Positions 1-12,195 of a DNA stretch of 64,000 bases are shown one piece after another (position 1 is the first letter of the stretch; each line of letters begins with the position of its first letter). Source of the stretch: Malaya genurostris (taxonomy: Eukaryota; Arthropoda; Insecta; Diptera; Culicidae); NCBI RefSeq assembly GCF_030247185.1, contig NC_080571.1:343511879-343575878 (forward strand), given 5' to 3'. A model generated the notes under the pieces. It did no database searches. It saw only the letters and a program-made list of their open reading frames with translations, and was not told where the DNA came from. The position numbers and the translations under genes are program-made.

Positions 1-100
1 TTGCTTTTTCACCAATGCACCAATCGACAGCGAAACTAGCTTTGCAAACGACACAAAATACATCTGCTCGCAGTGGCGATAGAATCCAAACTGATCCAAT
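1..100 (-). repeat. Dispersed repeat, arm of a 3.5 kb inverted pair
   Basis: The first 85 bases are the reverse complement, with scattered mismatches, of about 3475-3570. Shared blocks include TATTTTGTGTCGTTTG, GCTAGTTTCGCT and GGTGAAAAAGCAA read on the minus strand. A third, more diverged relative lies at 55740-55960. The repeat is cut by the window edge. No coding content is recognised. Confidence 0.6.
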
Positions 101-364
101 TTTTGTTGAGAGGTTTGTTTTTACCTGATTTCGTTTGTAGCTTTTTCACTACTGGGCGGTCCTAACGGCTAAAATAGCAGTATATAGGATTTTAATTTCG
201 ATTATTTCATTTCGGATTTGCATTTCATTGAAAGAAACCTTTCAGAAGGACCAAATTGTGGAACTCACTACGATATTAAGCACTGTTCGGAAAATTTTTT
301 TCGAACGATTTGTTGTACAGTAGCAGATATTTTGTTCTCTTCCTCAGAACGCGTTATGATTGGC

Positions 365-810
365 TGGTGTTGACATGGGTCAAACGAGACATGTTTTTCA
401 ATAGTGTACTTTTGAATTACTTCGATGCTTTTTCTATACACGCATAAGCTGAAAAATTTCGATTCTATTGGTAGGTAGATTAAATAAATCCTTCCACAGA
501 TCACTGAGCTATGAGCTTTCAAAATACGAGAAAGGCAAACGCGCCTTATGAATTATCCTCTTTGATACTCGTTTATACCAAACATTTGAAAAAAGTTTAA
601 TTTTGAAATATTTGAGATTATGTCACATAACAGAAAATTTGATCATAAAATTGTGATCATATTTCCGATGGCATGTAGCTTGGTTATGTTGATTCGTTAG
701 ATACAACAAGAGATATTCACGATCAAAAACTTATCACTCTCTCAGAGGGTAAATTTTGAAAAGACACCCCATAGTAAAGTAAATCGTATTCACGACAACA
801 AGTTTATCTG
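365..810 (-). repeat. Dispersed repeat R, copy 1 (minus)
   Basis: Read on the minus strand this matches about 25920-26330, and its inner part matches 50705-50905. Shared blocks are GTCGTGAATACGA, CTTACTTTACTATGGGG, GAGAGTGATAAGTTTTTGAT and CTCAGTGATCTGTGGAAGGA. Beyond the match, at about 330-370 on the minus strand, there is a CCAAT-containing stretch. Copy 2 runs into a histone H2B-like start codon region, so the family may derive from histone upstream DNA. Confidence 0.65.
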
Positions 811-1780
811 GAATACCAAAAGCTGTTGTGTAAGTATAGCAACTAAACTTTGGCTGTGGTTTTTTTCTATGCGTATTCCGTATTCCGATCCGACTTCCGG
901 TTCCGGAATTACAAAGCAATATGTGCAAATCTAAGAGAAAATGCGCACTCAATTTTCTCCGAAATCTCTCAACCGATTATCACAAACCAAGATGAACCAG
1001 ATCCGAGTATTTTTCCATAAGTGATGGCGCAGCGATTGAAACTCACTGGTAAATTCTTCTAGTTTGCCGATCTTGTTAGTCAGTGGATATATAAACCTAC
1101 TTTGGGGCTACTAGTCCCCGGTTTCCGGTTCCGAAAGCACCGATAATAGTGAAGAAAGATTCCAAAAAGGAACTCACTTCGATTTTTCAGCAACAGTTAA
1201 TCCGATTTTCACAAATCTTGATTCAAATGAAAGCTCTCATTGTTTTAAAGGATACTGTGCAATTTCATCCACAGATCCGACTTCCGGTGCCGAAATTATA
1301 TGGCGATGAGTGTCAAAACTTTTAAACCGACATACAGAATGACAATGCAAAACCAGTACTCATCGGTACGTGCTGGTACGGAAGAAGAAAACACCACCGT
1401 CCTTCGAACGAAGCAAAGGCGTGCTTTGTTCAATTTCGTATTTCGTGTAGGGTTGCCACATTTACATCTATATTTTTAAGAAATCTGTAAATCTGTATCG
1501 GGGGATCAAATTTCAATATTGAAAATCTGTATATGAAAATGATAAGAAATTAAAGCGCAACGAAATCGAAACTGAAAATACAGCTGCTTTTTGTTTAGGC
1601 GCAGTGTATTGTAATGCAGTTATGCACAACTCAGTTCCTGCGAGCTCCCGCGAGCCATATAATCTGTGATGTAAAAAAGGTGAAATGTAGTCTCAAAAAG
1701 TTTAAACCGCTGGAGTTGAACGAATCATCGCACAAAGCATAACAAGCAAAACCGACACATAGAATCCATGAATATTTTCA
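811..1780. other. Gene-free stretch with TTCCGG-rich repeat debris
   Basis: No credible coding region is visible. Motifs of the type CGACTTCCGGTTCCGGAAT recur at about 890-905 and 1265-1285, and related ones at 1120 and 3180-3210. A fragment beginning GGGTTGCCACA at about 1451 resembles the ends of the hAT-like MITE at 62776-63009. Confidence 0.4.
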
Positions 1781-1784
1781 GCGT

Positions 1785-1872
1785 TTGAGCGTTCGAACTT
1801 TAAAAAAATTTTCCGAAGCCCGGAGGGCCGAATGTCATATACCAATCGATTCAGCTCGACGAACTGAGCAAA

Positions 1873-1903
<31 letters not shown>

Positions 1904-2165
1904 CTGTATGTGTGTTGTCAACAAAGAGGTCGAGATCTCAGAGATGGCTGGATCGATTTTTATCAAACTAGTCGCAATTGAAGGATCTTCCCGTCACTCT
2001 GAACGCTATTGAATTGTTTCGAGATTGAATGTTTACTTTTTGAGTTATACGAAGTTTTATGTCAAAATGTTTAGTTTTTTTACAGTATCTGTCACAACTG
2101 ACCTTGAAAACAGAATATGTTTTCAGACTTAGATTCCGCACGGTAAAAGCTATCCAGTAAACCAT
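1785..2165 (+). repeat. Dispersed repeat with (TG)n core, copy 1
   Basis: The block runs from a TTCCGAAGCCCGGAGGGCC-like start, through TCAGCTCGACGAACTGAGCA, a (TG)n tract at about 1873-1903, and AGATCTCAGAGATGGCTGG. An inverted relative lies at about 7690-7870, and a weaker direct relative with its own (TG)n is at about 5400-5560. The order of conserved blocks is the same in all three, so this is one family. An open frame across the TG tract is not considered coding. Confidence 0.6.
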
Positions 2166-3470
2166 AGATTGTTAAAATTCGTCAATTTTTAACGGAGATA
2201 TCGATATTTTTGTGTAAGCGACTTTTCCCCTTATTCCAGTAGTAGGAGTCTTAAACGCTGTTGGATAAAGCAACGCTTAGGAGCAACGTGAAACACGACT
2301 TTTTATACTGTTACATACAATTGTTTCAAAGTACCACAAAGACTGTGTACAACATCCTTTTTCATAACATTTTGCCTCGGACCGACTTTAGCACGGTTCG
2401 TTTTTGGCAACATAATCGTTCGAATATGACATATGTAAACAAGATGATGGCTGCATTTTCGAGTTGAAAGCAATTCCATAATTATATTGATTTAAACTAC
2501 TGACAGTAACGAATGCTGGAAGAACATAACACCCATATACCATTCGAATCAGTTCGTCGAGATCAGAAAAAGCGTGTGTGGAAAATAATTTCACTAAATT
2601 TTCTCGGAGATGACTCAACCATTTTCTACAAACTCAGATTTATACGAGAAGTGCTTCCAAACAAAGTTCCTGAATTACGTCTGGTTCCTGAGCTACAGGA
2701 TGATATATCAAACGAAATTAAAATAGTGTAATTCATTTTTCTCATAGATGGCTGAACAGATCTAAAATTCAAATGAAATCTAACAACCATCTAAGATTCA
2801 AATGAAAGGTCTAAAGGATTCTATAAAACATTTTGCTTTTTAGTCAGTCTGCACTGATTTTCGATCATTTTGAATCTAATGTAAACTATACAACTCCTCA
2901 GGTGAATTGAACTGACTTCGGCTACATTGATTTTGAATTTCAGATAGTTTTCTCAAAAAATCCAATTTTAAAAACAAAAATTCAAATTAAAGGATTTTTG
3001 GTCCCATGCAAAATTATTGAAATATATCCGATTCTGATTTTCGATTCTGGAATTACAGGGTGATGAGTTTTTAAAATTCAAGCCGATATAGAAGATGACA
3101 AAAAAAGCTTCAAAATTGGAATGAAAACTATTGCAATTTCGTCATATTTATTTTTTGGCCATGCGAATCGTTTTAGGTTATGCTGGTTCCTGAATACCGG
3201 CTCCGGAAATACCGTAAATAATCGTAAACTCTAAACTGACATCTCATTGAATGTTCAATCTATTGTCACACATTTAGATTCAAATTCGATCCGATTTGCA
3301 GCTTCGACATTACAGGGTATTGAGCGATACTGTCAAAAAACTGAAAATTTTGACATAAAACTTCGTTTGAGCGAATTCTATACCTATTTTTTATATATAT
3401 AAAAAAAGGTAAAACTATCAATTGGTGAAGATTTGAGGTCAATTTAGAATTTTTTTTACGATTACGATTA
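2166..3470. other. Gene-free stretch, low-copy repeat debris
   Basis: No protein motif, splice-supported frame or RNA gene is seen. Phrases such as GAGATGGCTGAACAGAT (about 2746) and GGAATTACAGGGTGATGAG (about 3050) repeat the vocabulary of the neighbouring dispersed repeats, so most of the interval is probably decayed repeat. Confidence 0.4.
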
Positions 3471-3760
3471 CGATGCGAGCAGATGTATTTTGTGTCGTTT
3501 GAAAAGCTAGTTTCGCTTTCGACAAGAGAGATTACGTCACAGCTGCTAGTCGTTTGTATTGGTGAAAAAGCAACGAAAAGGGGACAACGGTGGAGAGCAT
3601 CATACAAAATCAGCCGTTCCAATGGCTCTAAAAGTTTTTTAAAGAAATATTAGGATTCCTCCTTCGCAAATCGAAGGTAAAAATCCTCAGTTTAGTGCAA
3701 ATCTAGAATTATATTTGTGCATTTTTCGCTGTGTAAAATTCACAGTAATCGAGATCAAGT
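3471..3760 (+). repeat. Dispersed repeat, inverted partner of 1-100
   Basis: The start matches the reverse complement of 1-85, and the whole interval matches 55740-55960, sharing TGGTCGTTTG-like, AAAATCAG..TTCC/TTCTAATGGCTCTAAA, AAATCGAA and CAGTTTAGTGCAAAT blocks. Short resemblance to the 3' end of a histone H4 gene (GTCACAGC followed by a GTCGT-rich stretch, then GGCTCT) was noticed, but it is too weak to call. Confidence 0.6.
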
Positions 3761-4439
3761 GAAGCCTACTTTGTTTTTGCGAAAAATGTGAAAAAGGGGA
3801 ATGCTTGCATAATTCATACAATTGATCAACTAATTGATATTCGGAAGTGTTAGGGAACATGTCAGTTGTTTTTGTATTACCCACCCACCTTTTTAATACT
3901 TTACTTCATTTATCTATAATTCTATTCGTTCGAACTTGCTTACCATTAAGAGCGAAGGCAACAAAGGAGCTACACTACTTGGCACTCGAAACTGAGCAAG
4001 CAAAACTTCAAATGACTAGGTACGATTATTGAACTGACGATGAATTCCGGGAGCTTCACTTGAAAATGCCAGCAAAAGTCTAATGAATTAGTAGGGCTAT
4101 GCTGACGGTCAGCGGCCATGAATATCGTTTTCATCTTATATTATTCGATTGAAAATGAAATTTTACCGCACTACAAATCATCACTAGTCAGAATCACTTT
4201 TAAGATTTTGAGCGATGCCTCGATTTTCACTGTAGTGTGATAAAATCGTGATAGATGATGAAAATGAATGCATACAGAAAAAAATGCTGTGGACACGGAA
4301 AGACCGAAATCAGCATTTTGGCGAAAAAATAATTGATTTTCTGATTTTAGTTAGTTATTTTTTGAGACAATTAAACAAATCTTACTTTTGCTAAATTAGA
4401 TTTTTTAATTCTCATTCCCTTAATAATAAAATATTTGTT

Positions 4440-4595
4440 GAAATGTCTATTTTTTTAGTTGAATTCATCCATTCAACGTGCTGTCATTTCTTAGCTAAGG
4501 CACACTTCATTTCCATTTAACTAATTTTTTACTTGAATTAGAAAAATAAAACGATTTTTCAACCAACATGAATGGTTGAATTGGTTTCTGCAATT
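4440..4595 (+). repeat. Dispersed AT-rich repeat S, copy 1
   Basis: About 150 bp matches 63610-63735: both contain CAACGNGCTGTCATTT, TTAGCTAAGNCACACT and TTTTCAACCAANATGAATNG. The copy ends in an imperfect palindrome, TTCAACCA..TGGTTGAA. It is probably a short non-autonomous element; its exact termini were not found. Confidence 0.55.
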
Positions 4596-4599
4596 TGCA

Positions 4600-5994
4600 G
4601 CTATATGGCGCACTGTCACCGAAAAAACGTTAACACTGTAATGACTACTAGCCACTAGATGGCACACTAATATCGAAACAAATTTCAGTCGCTGTTGTCT
4701 TTTCTATATTGACAGGTACAAATACGATGTTGTATTGTAGAAAAAGACATAAACGAAACATAAATTTCTTTTTGAACATTTTTGTTCTAAATCGCTGTTT
4801 TCTTCATTCGACTTCGCGAAATCAACTCTCTCACTGAAAACTTTGAGCACTCGGAAAACAAATACCGAATACAAGTAGTACACCGGGTGGTGTGGCCCGG
4901 AAGGTTGGAAGATACAAAAAACATCATTTGACATATGGGCTAACTGCATATCTCGAAATAGCGATTAAAGCGACACCTTATGAGGGCTGGCGTCGTCAGC
5001 GCAGTACTCTTTAATACCCTTAGCCATGGTTTTACAAACTAAACTCGACTATTTTAATTAATATTATTTGCATAATCAGATGAAGTATGAGCACGGCTAT
5101 TGAAAATCTCTTTCAAACCGTAAAATTTTATAGTTTTCGTCATAAATCGTTGAGGAAGCGAATAAAATAAGGAAGAGCGAAATGACAATGGGTTTCTCCA
5201 GGGAACTGCTTTGCGCACCAATAGCTCGCTAAAACGCGAAAATTTGTATTATCCCGTTTTTTTAGGTATCTTGTCGATTAAGGAAACTCGCGTACAAAAA
5301 CGATTAATCACATTTAATCTCACTTCATACATTTGAATATTCTTGCATCAATGTTTCTGCTTTCTTCTATGAAGGGTAATAGAATTGCTGAAAAAACGAC
5401 TTTTGATCGAGCTCGATCATACGACCAGCTCAACGAGATCGGAAAATGTTTCTCTGTATGTGTATGTGTGTTTGTGTGTGTAGAATGCTGAACCAATTGA
5501 AACAAACTTAGATTCGTTTGAAAGCTACTATTGAGTTATTAGTGAAGTTTGAAGATCAAGTGGCTATCCTTACCAGTTCCAGAGATATGATGATATAAGT
5601 GACGTAAACGATGAGTCAATTTTTATCTACCAGTGATTGTTTTATTTTAGATTCGATCGTTATCATTTGTTTCAGATAGAAATTATGAAGGAACATTTTT
5701 ACACCTCCCAACAGGTTTTGGGAACAACTAACGCATATTAGAGTGCTACGTTTAGTAACGAATCTTAAGACACTAATTTCTAAAAGAGTATTTTCATATT
5801 TATTTAAGGGCTGAGCACAGTGGGTCGCGTATAAATTGTGAATCGACCTCGTGGTTCCCTCAATTCCCTTTTTCGTCTGTGTATTTAAGAAAGCTATGAT
5901 GGAAAAACTACATTTTGGGAGCCTCCTATCAATTATGCTCCCTATATCGACACCGATGCATTTTAAAGGGCCCATGTGTTCGACATATTTTCTT
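4600..5994. other. Gene-free stretch
   Basis: The interval holds a diverged (TG)n-bearing repeat at about 5400-5560 and otherwise AT-rich DNA. Several short open frames occur on both strands, but none has a recognisable domain, a supporting splice pattern or a coding-like composition. Confidence 0.35.
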
Positions 5995-7355
5995 GTAGTA
6001 ACCAGGCGCGTACCCAGAGGGGGGCCAAAGGGGCCCGGGCCCCTCCCGAAATCGAAGTAAAGTAATTTCCATTTTGGGATTTTTAACTTTTATTTCCGGA
6101 ATCATGAACAGAAATGAGTTTTTTGGTTATCAACTAACAAGATGTGCTAAGTAGAAGATTTTACCAACCAGTTTTAAATAACCCGCTTCTTTTTGCAATT
6201 GAATTTATTTTCGAGGCTCAAAAGTCGGGTTTCACAGTGATTAAAATCAATGTCAAAATTAAAGGAAATGGATGAAGATGAAGTACTGAGCAAACATATC
6301 ATAGTTTTAGCAAGATTCTGCGAATGAAAAAGAGGTCCTGCCGCTGGATGCTGCACTTGCATACTCAGGATAAAAAAGATGAACTCGAGCACACTTCAGA
6401 AGCATGTTCGTCTATGCTGATGATGATGGTGTCGGTTGGTTACTGTTGACTTACTCCATTATTATACGCCAGAGAACAGGACATTACCGATTTCGGTAAT
6501 ATAAGTATAAGTGTGAATTATTGGAGCGATTAAAAATCGGTGTGGGCTCTGAGAAATTTATGTGGGTTCCGTTTTGGAGTTTTTGAATGCTACTAAGAAA
6601 ATTTTTCTTTATTTTTAAATTTTATACTCATCACCCTGTAAAATTTCAAATATATTCAAAAATTTAAACTCGAAAAAAAGTCCGCGAACTCCAAATTTTC
6701 TTCAAAGAATGAAGCACGGAATTGTTATAGCGAACAAAAATAAAATCGCAGCAATTTAAAAAATCGGTAAATTTTTAGAAACGTCTTCTAAGAACGTGAT
6801 TTTCAAAAGTCTACAAAAAAGTCTGCAACTGAAACATGTCTACAGCTTATTTTATAAAGCTGCTGATTTACAAACAAATCTGCAGGCATCTCTGATCCAG
6901 ACACGGAAGTTGACTTGATGAAATTAAATAGGATCACGTGGGATTATAAGGCACTTCATTTGAATATAAATTTGTTAAAATCGGCTTGACCATCTGTTCG
7001 ACAAATAACCAACAAATTTGGCAAAACTAGAAGAGCTTACTGAATAGTTTCGAAATATTTTTTTCCTTCTTACATCGTGGCTTATAAGAACACACAATTG
7101 AAGGTTTTAATACTCATCACTCAGCTTTCCTGGAACTAGAAGTCTAATCCGAACTATGGGACTAGGACTAGAAGAAATGTAAAAATCGATCCCTTCCCTT
7201 TGACACATAGATAAAAGATAGATAGATAAAGATCCTCCTTCAATAAAAAATAAAACAAAAAATACTGAAGGCACAATAATCATAACTTAGACGCATTATT
7301 TCATATTTGTGGGCCCCTCCCGAAACGAAATCCTGGGTACGGGCCTGGTAGTAAC
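5995..7355. mobile_element. Non-autonomous hAT-type element with perfect 8-bp target duplication
   Basis: The element spans 6003-7347 (1345 bp). It begins CAGGCGCGTACCCAG and ends with the complement, CTGGGTACGGGCCTG, giving a terminal inverted repeat that starts CAGG. It is flanked by the identical 8-mer GTAGTAAC at 5995-6002 and 7348-7355. Eight-base duplications and CAG-type ends are the hAT signature. Just inside, both ends carry GGGCCCCTCCCGAAA. No transposase frame is visible, so it would need enzyme supplied in trans. Direct orientation cannot be assigned. Confidence 0.85.
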
Positions 7356-7689
7356 CTATTTTATAATTCTTCAAAAGGCTTGAATTCACTACCAATGTAT
7401 GCAAATTAAAACTTATAACTTCTAAGTGGATTAATGACAACTTTGATTTTATTCAAAGAAGAAGACAGTTCCAAACAAAAGTTTTTCTGAATGCAATGAA
7501 GTCCCAAAATCAACCTCTGAAACTCAAACATAGAACGTATTTTGATGTGGTTGGGACCACTGAGCACTCTGTTAAAAGTGAATGGATTTTTGGTTTTGAA
7601 ACTATGCAATCCAATTATTGCAATTACAAAAAACTGAAAATTTTGACATCTAACTATGTATAACTTAAAAAGTAAACATCAAATCGCAA

Positions 7690-7870
7690 AACCAATCTGT
7701 TGCGTATTGGCTGACGAGAAGACCTATCATTTGCGACTAGTCTCGCCATCTCTGAGATCTTGACATCTTTGTGAACAACACATAACTAACCACACACACG
7801 CACACGATCATTTGCTCAGTTCGTCGAGCTGAACCGGTTGGCCCTCCGGGCATCGGGTAATTTTCCCAAA
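7690..7870 (-). repeat. Dispersed repeat with (TG)n core, copy 2 (inverted)
   Basis: Read on the minus strand this repeats the block order of 1785-2012: a gene-like GCCCGGAGGGCC start, GCTCGACGAACTGAGCAAAT, a (TG)n-rich stretch, AAGATCTCAGAGATGGCGAG and ACTAGTCGCAA. It lies outside the hAT element that ends at 7347. Confidence 0.6.
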
Positions 7871-9180
7871 ATTCGAGCGAATCCTATTCTTATTTTTTTA
7901 TATTTACAAAAATATTGTGAAAACTCATAAAAAAATCTGGTTTTTTGCAGATAATACGAACAGAAGCGTTTAAAATTCCAGTTGCATGTATGTAAATGAA
8001 GAAAATAGAGACCATTGTAAACTTTGAAAGCTATCACACTTTGTTGGACATTTCATAAACTCGATGCAGCGCACCGCGCTAGAGACGCTATGCGCCACTT
8101 GGTGGCGCATCCGGAGCTGCGCAGGTAGCCTATACAATTAGAGTGCAACATTCGAAAGTCACTTCACTGCTCTGTGTAAAAACATTATTACGCACAATCG
8201 CTTCGTATGAGCACAAATTCTGAATAAATGTACTTTCCACTAAGAGTTAACGTCATTTTTATATATCGGTTTAAAAAATTTATATAGGGATATATCGTGA
8301 CACATGCGAAAAACATCAAAACAATTTGCAAGTAGTTTCAACAAGACTGTCCTTTCTAGCTTTTTAATGAATTGTTTTGCTTTGACACTTCTCATGAGTT
8401 TTTGGCTAATAAACTTGTTAATAAAACCAATTTCATTTTTGTTTTCTTTGTGCTGTATTTCAGCAATGATTGTGATAGATAAATAAAACCAAATTTTCTG
8501 ATTTTAACAAAATTAGTTGTCAATGAGAATTTCGTGTTGGATTGAAACATTGCTGGTTTGTGTCCAGGATATTCGCCAACTAAACACATTCTCTAAAAAT
8601 AAGAGTTTTTTTCAGCAAAGTAAATTCTCAATTTTGATAATTTTAATAGTTATTTTGGAAATTTTGTTGTTAAAATCAACTAATTCAAAAACAGTAATAC
8701 GAATTAAACGCATGCCGTGCATATGCGCTTCCATTCCTGAACAATTGCTGCTAAATAGCTATCCTACTAACTTATCCAGAATTACATACGCCAATCGTTG
8801 CTCTCTAGGAGTATATTTATGTATTTTCCACGAATAATGTAAAACTGAAACATGATAACATGAAAAAAAAATATACGAAGAGTTCGAAAATCATGAACCC
8901 AACAGTTGCTGTCTCGAACACAAGTTTAATCATTGCACTTTAAGCTCTCTACCCGATGCTGTTGACCTCGCTGCACAAGACGAACGCTGCAGGGCCACAA
9001 AAGCGAATAAAAAACAATTAATTAAACTGAAATTCAATCTTCCTAAACAGTGTTTCACCAAAAGGACAAACTGAAGTTTTTGGCGCGATTTCCTTTTGCT
9101 GCCCAAAATCTGGATCCTCATTAGTGGAGCAAATTAATCAAATCATCAGAATCAATAACAACAATCATCTTCAAACTTAC
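7871..9180. other. Gene-free stretch containing a perfect short hairpin
   Basis: At 8090-8110 the 9-mer ATGCGCCAC is followed after TTG by its exact complement GTGGCGCAT. No tRNA or gene surrounds it. The rest is AT-rich with repeat S-like wording near 8440-8560. Nothing is supported as coding. Confidence 0.35.
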
Positions 9181-9329
9181 TCCTTCTCTCGGACGGGCTT
9201 CACAATGAAGTTACACTCGCACAAGGTAAAATCGTCGCTAGCCGCATTTTCCGTTCCATTTCGCAGTGCTACCCGGCGCCGCAGGAAATGTGAATTGCTT
9301 TTCCGCCCTCCTACTCGTCTCCGGTTCAT
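9181..9329 (-). CDS. Candidate first coding exon, unknown protein
   Basis: On the minus strand an ATG at 9329-9327 opens a 49-codon frame (MNRRRVGGRKSNSHFLRRR at its start; later DDFTLCECNFIVKPV). The frame meets a strong splice donor, GA|GTAAGT, with the intron beginning at 9180. If unspliced, the next codon is a stop formed by the donor itself. Composition is clearly GC-richer than the surrounding repeats, and the upstream region to about 10.4 kb is also GC-richer and repeat-poor, as expected of a promoter and 5' UTR. The product is not recognised, and no acceptor exon could be identified to the left. It could be entirely 5' UTR. Confidence 0.25.
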
Positions 9330-11039
9330 CACGACCGCCCGTAACTGAATAGCTGTCCGATTATTTTAATTTGTTTCTTCTGCTTCGTCACTTGTCGTTG
9401 TCCTCAGCAGTTGTCAGCAGTAGTTAGCCGCGGAAGTGAAAACCACTGTAAATGCAATTCGCTACAGGATCAGCCTGACCGAATCACCTTCCCTCGCTCA
9501 CACTTCCTGAGGCGGGACCGTCAACTTATCGCACGCCTAATGACCAAAAACAATATTTGAACTGGCTTTCAAAGGGAAGAAGGATCACACACACACACAT
9601 GATGGAACCGGTGGAATTTACTCCTCCTTCACTTGGTACGCGACACAACGTCCATCCGAGAGCGACTCGTGCTTTTGACTGCTGCTGCTGCTGCCGTTCC
9701 TGCCACCAGTGAACCAAACGACGATGATCCGTCCGGCTGTTTTTTTTAGAGCACTCGCTGGATATCCCAAAATGTGGCGAAACAGCGGTTCAACATTTCG
9801 CGCTTCTTCTACTGCCAATTGCCTGCAAACTCAAAACTGACGTGACGAGTCAAACGAAAAGCTATAATCCATGACAAAGTTGCCTGACGATGATAGGCTT
9901 AACTTGTAGTTTTTTTTTGCTGTTGTTTCCTGTAACCGAACTGGGTCTCCATTCTTCCTTGTATGTTCTTATGGAAAAGTGATGATTTGTGGCACTGGTG
10001 ACCTGGGCGAAGGGATTGTGAAAATCCCTACATCCGATTTGTTTGCATTTGATCGTTTGCTGGTCACACTGCATACAAAACTTGCTAGGTCAGCAATTCT
10101 GGTGCAAATTTCCCACCGTGCCAAACACTTCACGTGCTGGAGAAAAAAAAAGTTACCCGAACAAACATAAAAACTGTTACTGTTACACGAAATGTGACGG
10201 CTTGGAGTGAGTGTTGAAGGTTTCCGTCGAACCGAGCACTCAATTCTCGTGCGGTAGTTTCAGTAAGCGTTCATGCCAAGTTCTAGGTTACAACTAGCAA
10301 ACAACTAGCCCGGTTGGAGTGACAGTCAGCGTTTTCGAAATTCACCTGCACGACCCCAATAATAAATTCAGTAACTGTACCGTGATATAACACACATACT
10401 GGCCGTACAGTGACTCGCACGGAATGCAATAATGTATTCCATTGAGTTGTTTTTTTTTTGTTACAGAGTATCAAATTTTACTCCCACGTGTGATCCAAAT
10501 CCCTCGGGCGCAATATTCGGGGAAGCATGTAGTATTAGAGCACTAATAATTGAATCTATCAATTATGTCATACGTATTATTTTAAACAACAATCCTTACC
10601 ACAGCCTGTTATCGCTTGTTATCACACTTTTTGAATATTGTGGAATTCTATGAATTGGTTTACTCTCTCTCTCTCTTTCTGAATGTTCCACGTAACGAGA
10701 CAATTATTCACCATTGGAAGCATTACATAACGTTTTCGTAGGAGACACGAGCATTGCACAAACACGTGCGGAAATCGTGAATAGAAATTATAGAACAAAC
10801 AATATTCTACACTGTATTCTATACCAAAATACTGATAAAAAATATTCTGATTTCAAGATACTTTATGCCTATTAGAAAACATCTTGTAACACGTGATTAT
10901 CTTTTAAATTTGATTTTTATTTAACCAAAAAATAAATAATGAGTATTTCAAGTTAAAGATCAAAATTATCCCTAAGCAAGTAGGCTAAATGCTGCGATTT
11001 TCAAACCAATCACCAATGGGATAGAAAGAGGTGAAGTAG
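9330..11039. other. Repeat-poor, GC-richer region; possible promoter or 5' UTR
   Basis: This is the longest stretch in the left half without recognisable transposon sequence. It contains a short (CTG)n at about 9680-9694 and a (CT)n at about 10663-10677. If the exon candidate at 9181-9329 is real, its promoter should lie here on the minus strand. No core promoter motif stands out enough to place. Confidence 0.3.
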
Positions 11040-11310
11040 CCATATCACGTCGGTGTTCGTAGAACAGTGGTCACTTCAGCAGTCGGAGTCACACCAGAAA
11101 CACTTGTTTGCATTCGCCAGGCTATTCGATTTAGTCATCATTGAGTTAAACGATGTTAGTTTTATATCATACTTGCAACCAATGGGAATCGTTACTTTGC
11201 ATTGGCACCGAAGAATTCAACAAGCATTGTTCACCACAAAATTGATTAACGGAGAGATTGACGTACCTGAGATACGTTCTGAAGTGCTGTGGAAGATTAA
11301 ACGGTGTTCC
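11040..11310 (+). pseudogene. Jockey/CR1-type reverse transcriptase C-terminal fragment
   Basis: A plus-strand frame reads LVIIELNDVSFISYLQPMG, then RRIQQALFTTKLINGEIDVP. This matches the region after the reverse transcriptase in Jockey/CR1-type proteins, where an RR...A.F...L..GRIDCPEL pattern is usual; the Jockey copy at 21606-22217 has the comparable VSKAVFIADLLQSRIDCPEL. Upstream RT motifs are absent. The foldback-like element starting at 11347 lies immediately downstream. Confidence 0.45.
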
Positions 11311-12195
11311 GTTATGTTTTACAATATTTATTTTTCATGTTGTTTACAGCCAAACCTCCGTTTACGAACACTTTTTTAAGTTACCTCTTTTTACGTAACT
11401 CTGTTTACGGGCAAAGTTCCAAATAACGTAATCTTTTTTTACGAATCTACTTCGTAAAAAAAGGTTTTGGCATGCAATGAAAACGATTTCCGGCTCATTT
11501 ATATCTCATAGGAACTACTACAATGTGGGTATTTTTGGAAAGAGTTTAAAGAGTAGATTTCGGTAAATGATGTTTGAGGCATTTCGGAAATTCAAGATGG
11601 TGACTTCCGGTTGATTGATATTACTTGAAAACCCATATAATATGAATATTTTCGAAACGGGATTGATGAGTAGATGTCGAAAAACGATGCTTCTGGTGGT
11701 TCAAAAATTCAAGATAGCAACTTCCGGTTTCTTGATATCCCTTGAATACTCTTACAATATGGGTATTTTCGGAAAGGATTTGGTGTGTAGATGCGATAAA
11801 AACGATGTTTGTGATCGTTCCGAATCCAAGATTCCTGTAACCTGATATTCTTTGAAAACTCTTATAATTGAGATACTTTTGGAACGGATTTAATGATAAT
11901 ATGCAAGAAAACAATGTTTGAGGTTATTCCGAAATCGAAGCTGGCGACTTCCGGCTTGACACTCCCTAAAATAAAGGAATTTTCGGAACAGATTGGATAC
12001 CAAAAAACGATGTTTGAACACGATTCAAAATTTATTGTAGTGACTTCCGGTATAGTGTTTTCAAAGAGCACCAGGTTCAAGGAATACGGTAGTAACTTTA
12101 AAGGAATACTAATAAATCGGAAGTCGCCATTTAAGTTTTCTAAACAGTCCCAAACATTGTTTTCCGGCAAGTTTTTTTCAAATCCGTTCCAAAAA

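Noticed and set aside
1785..2012. 75-codon frame with Cys-Val repeats
   Set aside because: It crosses a (TG)n tract inside a dispersed repeat.
3500..3640. Histone H4 3' end with half of the histone stem-loop
   Set aside because: Only short matches (GTCACAGC, GTCGT, GGCTCT) were seen, and the protein frame is not maintained.
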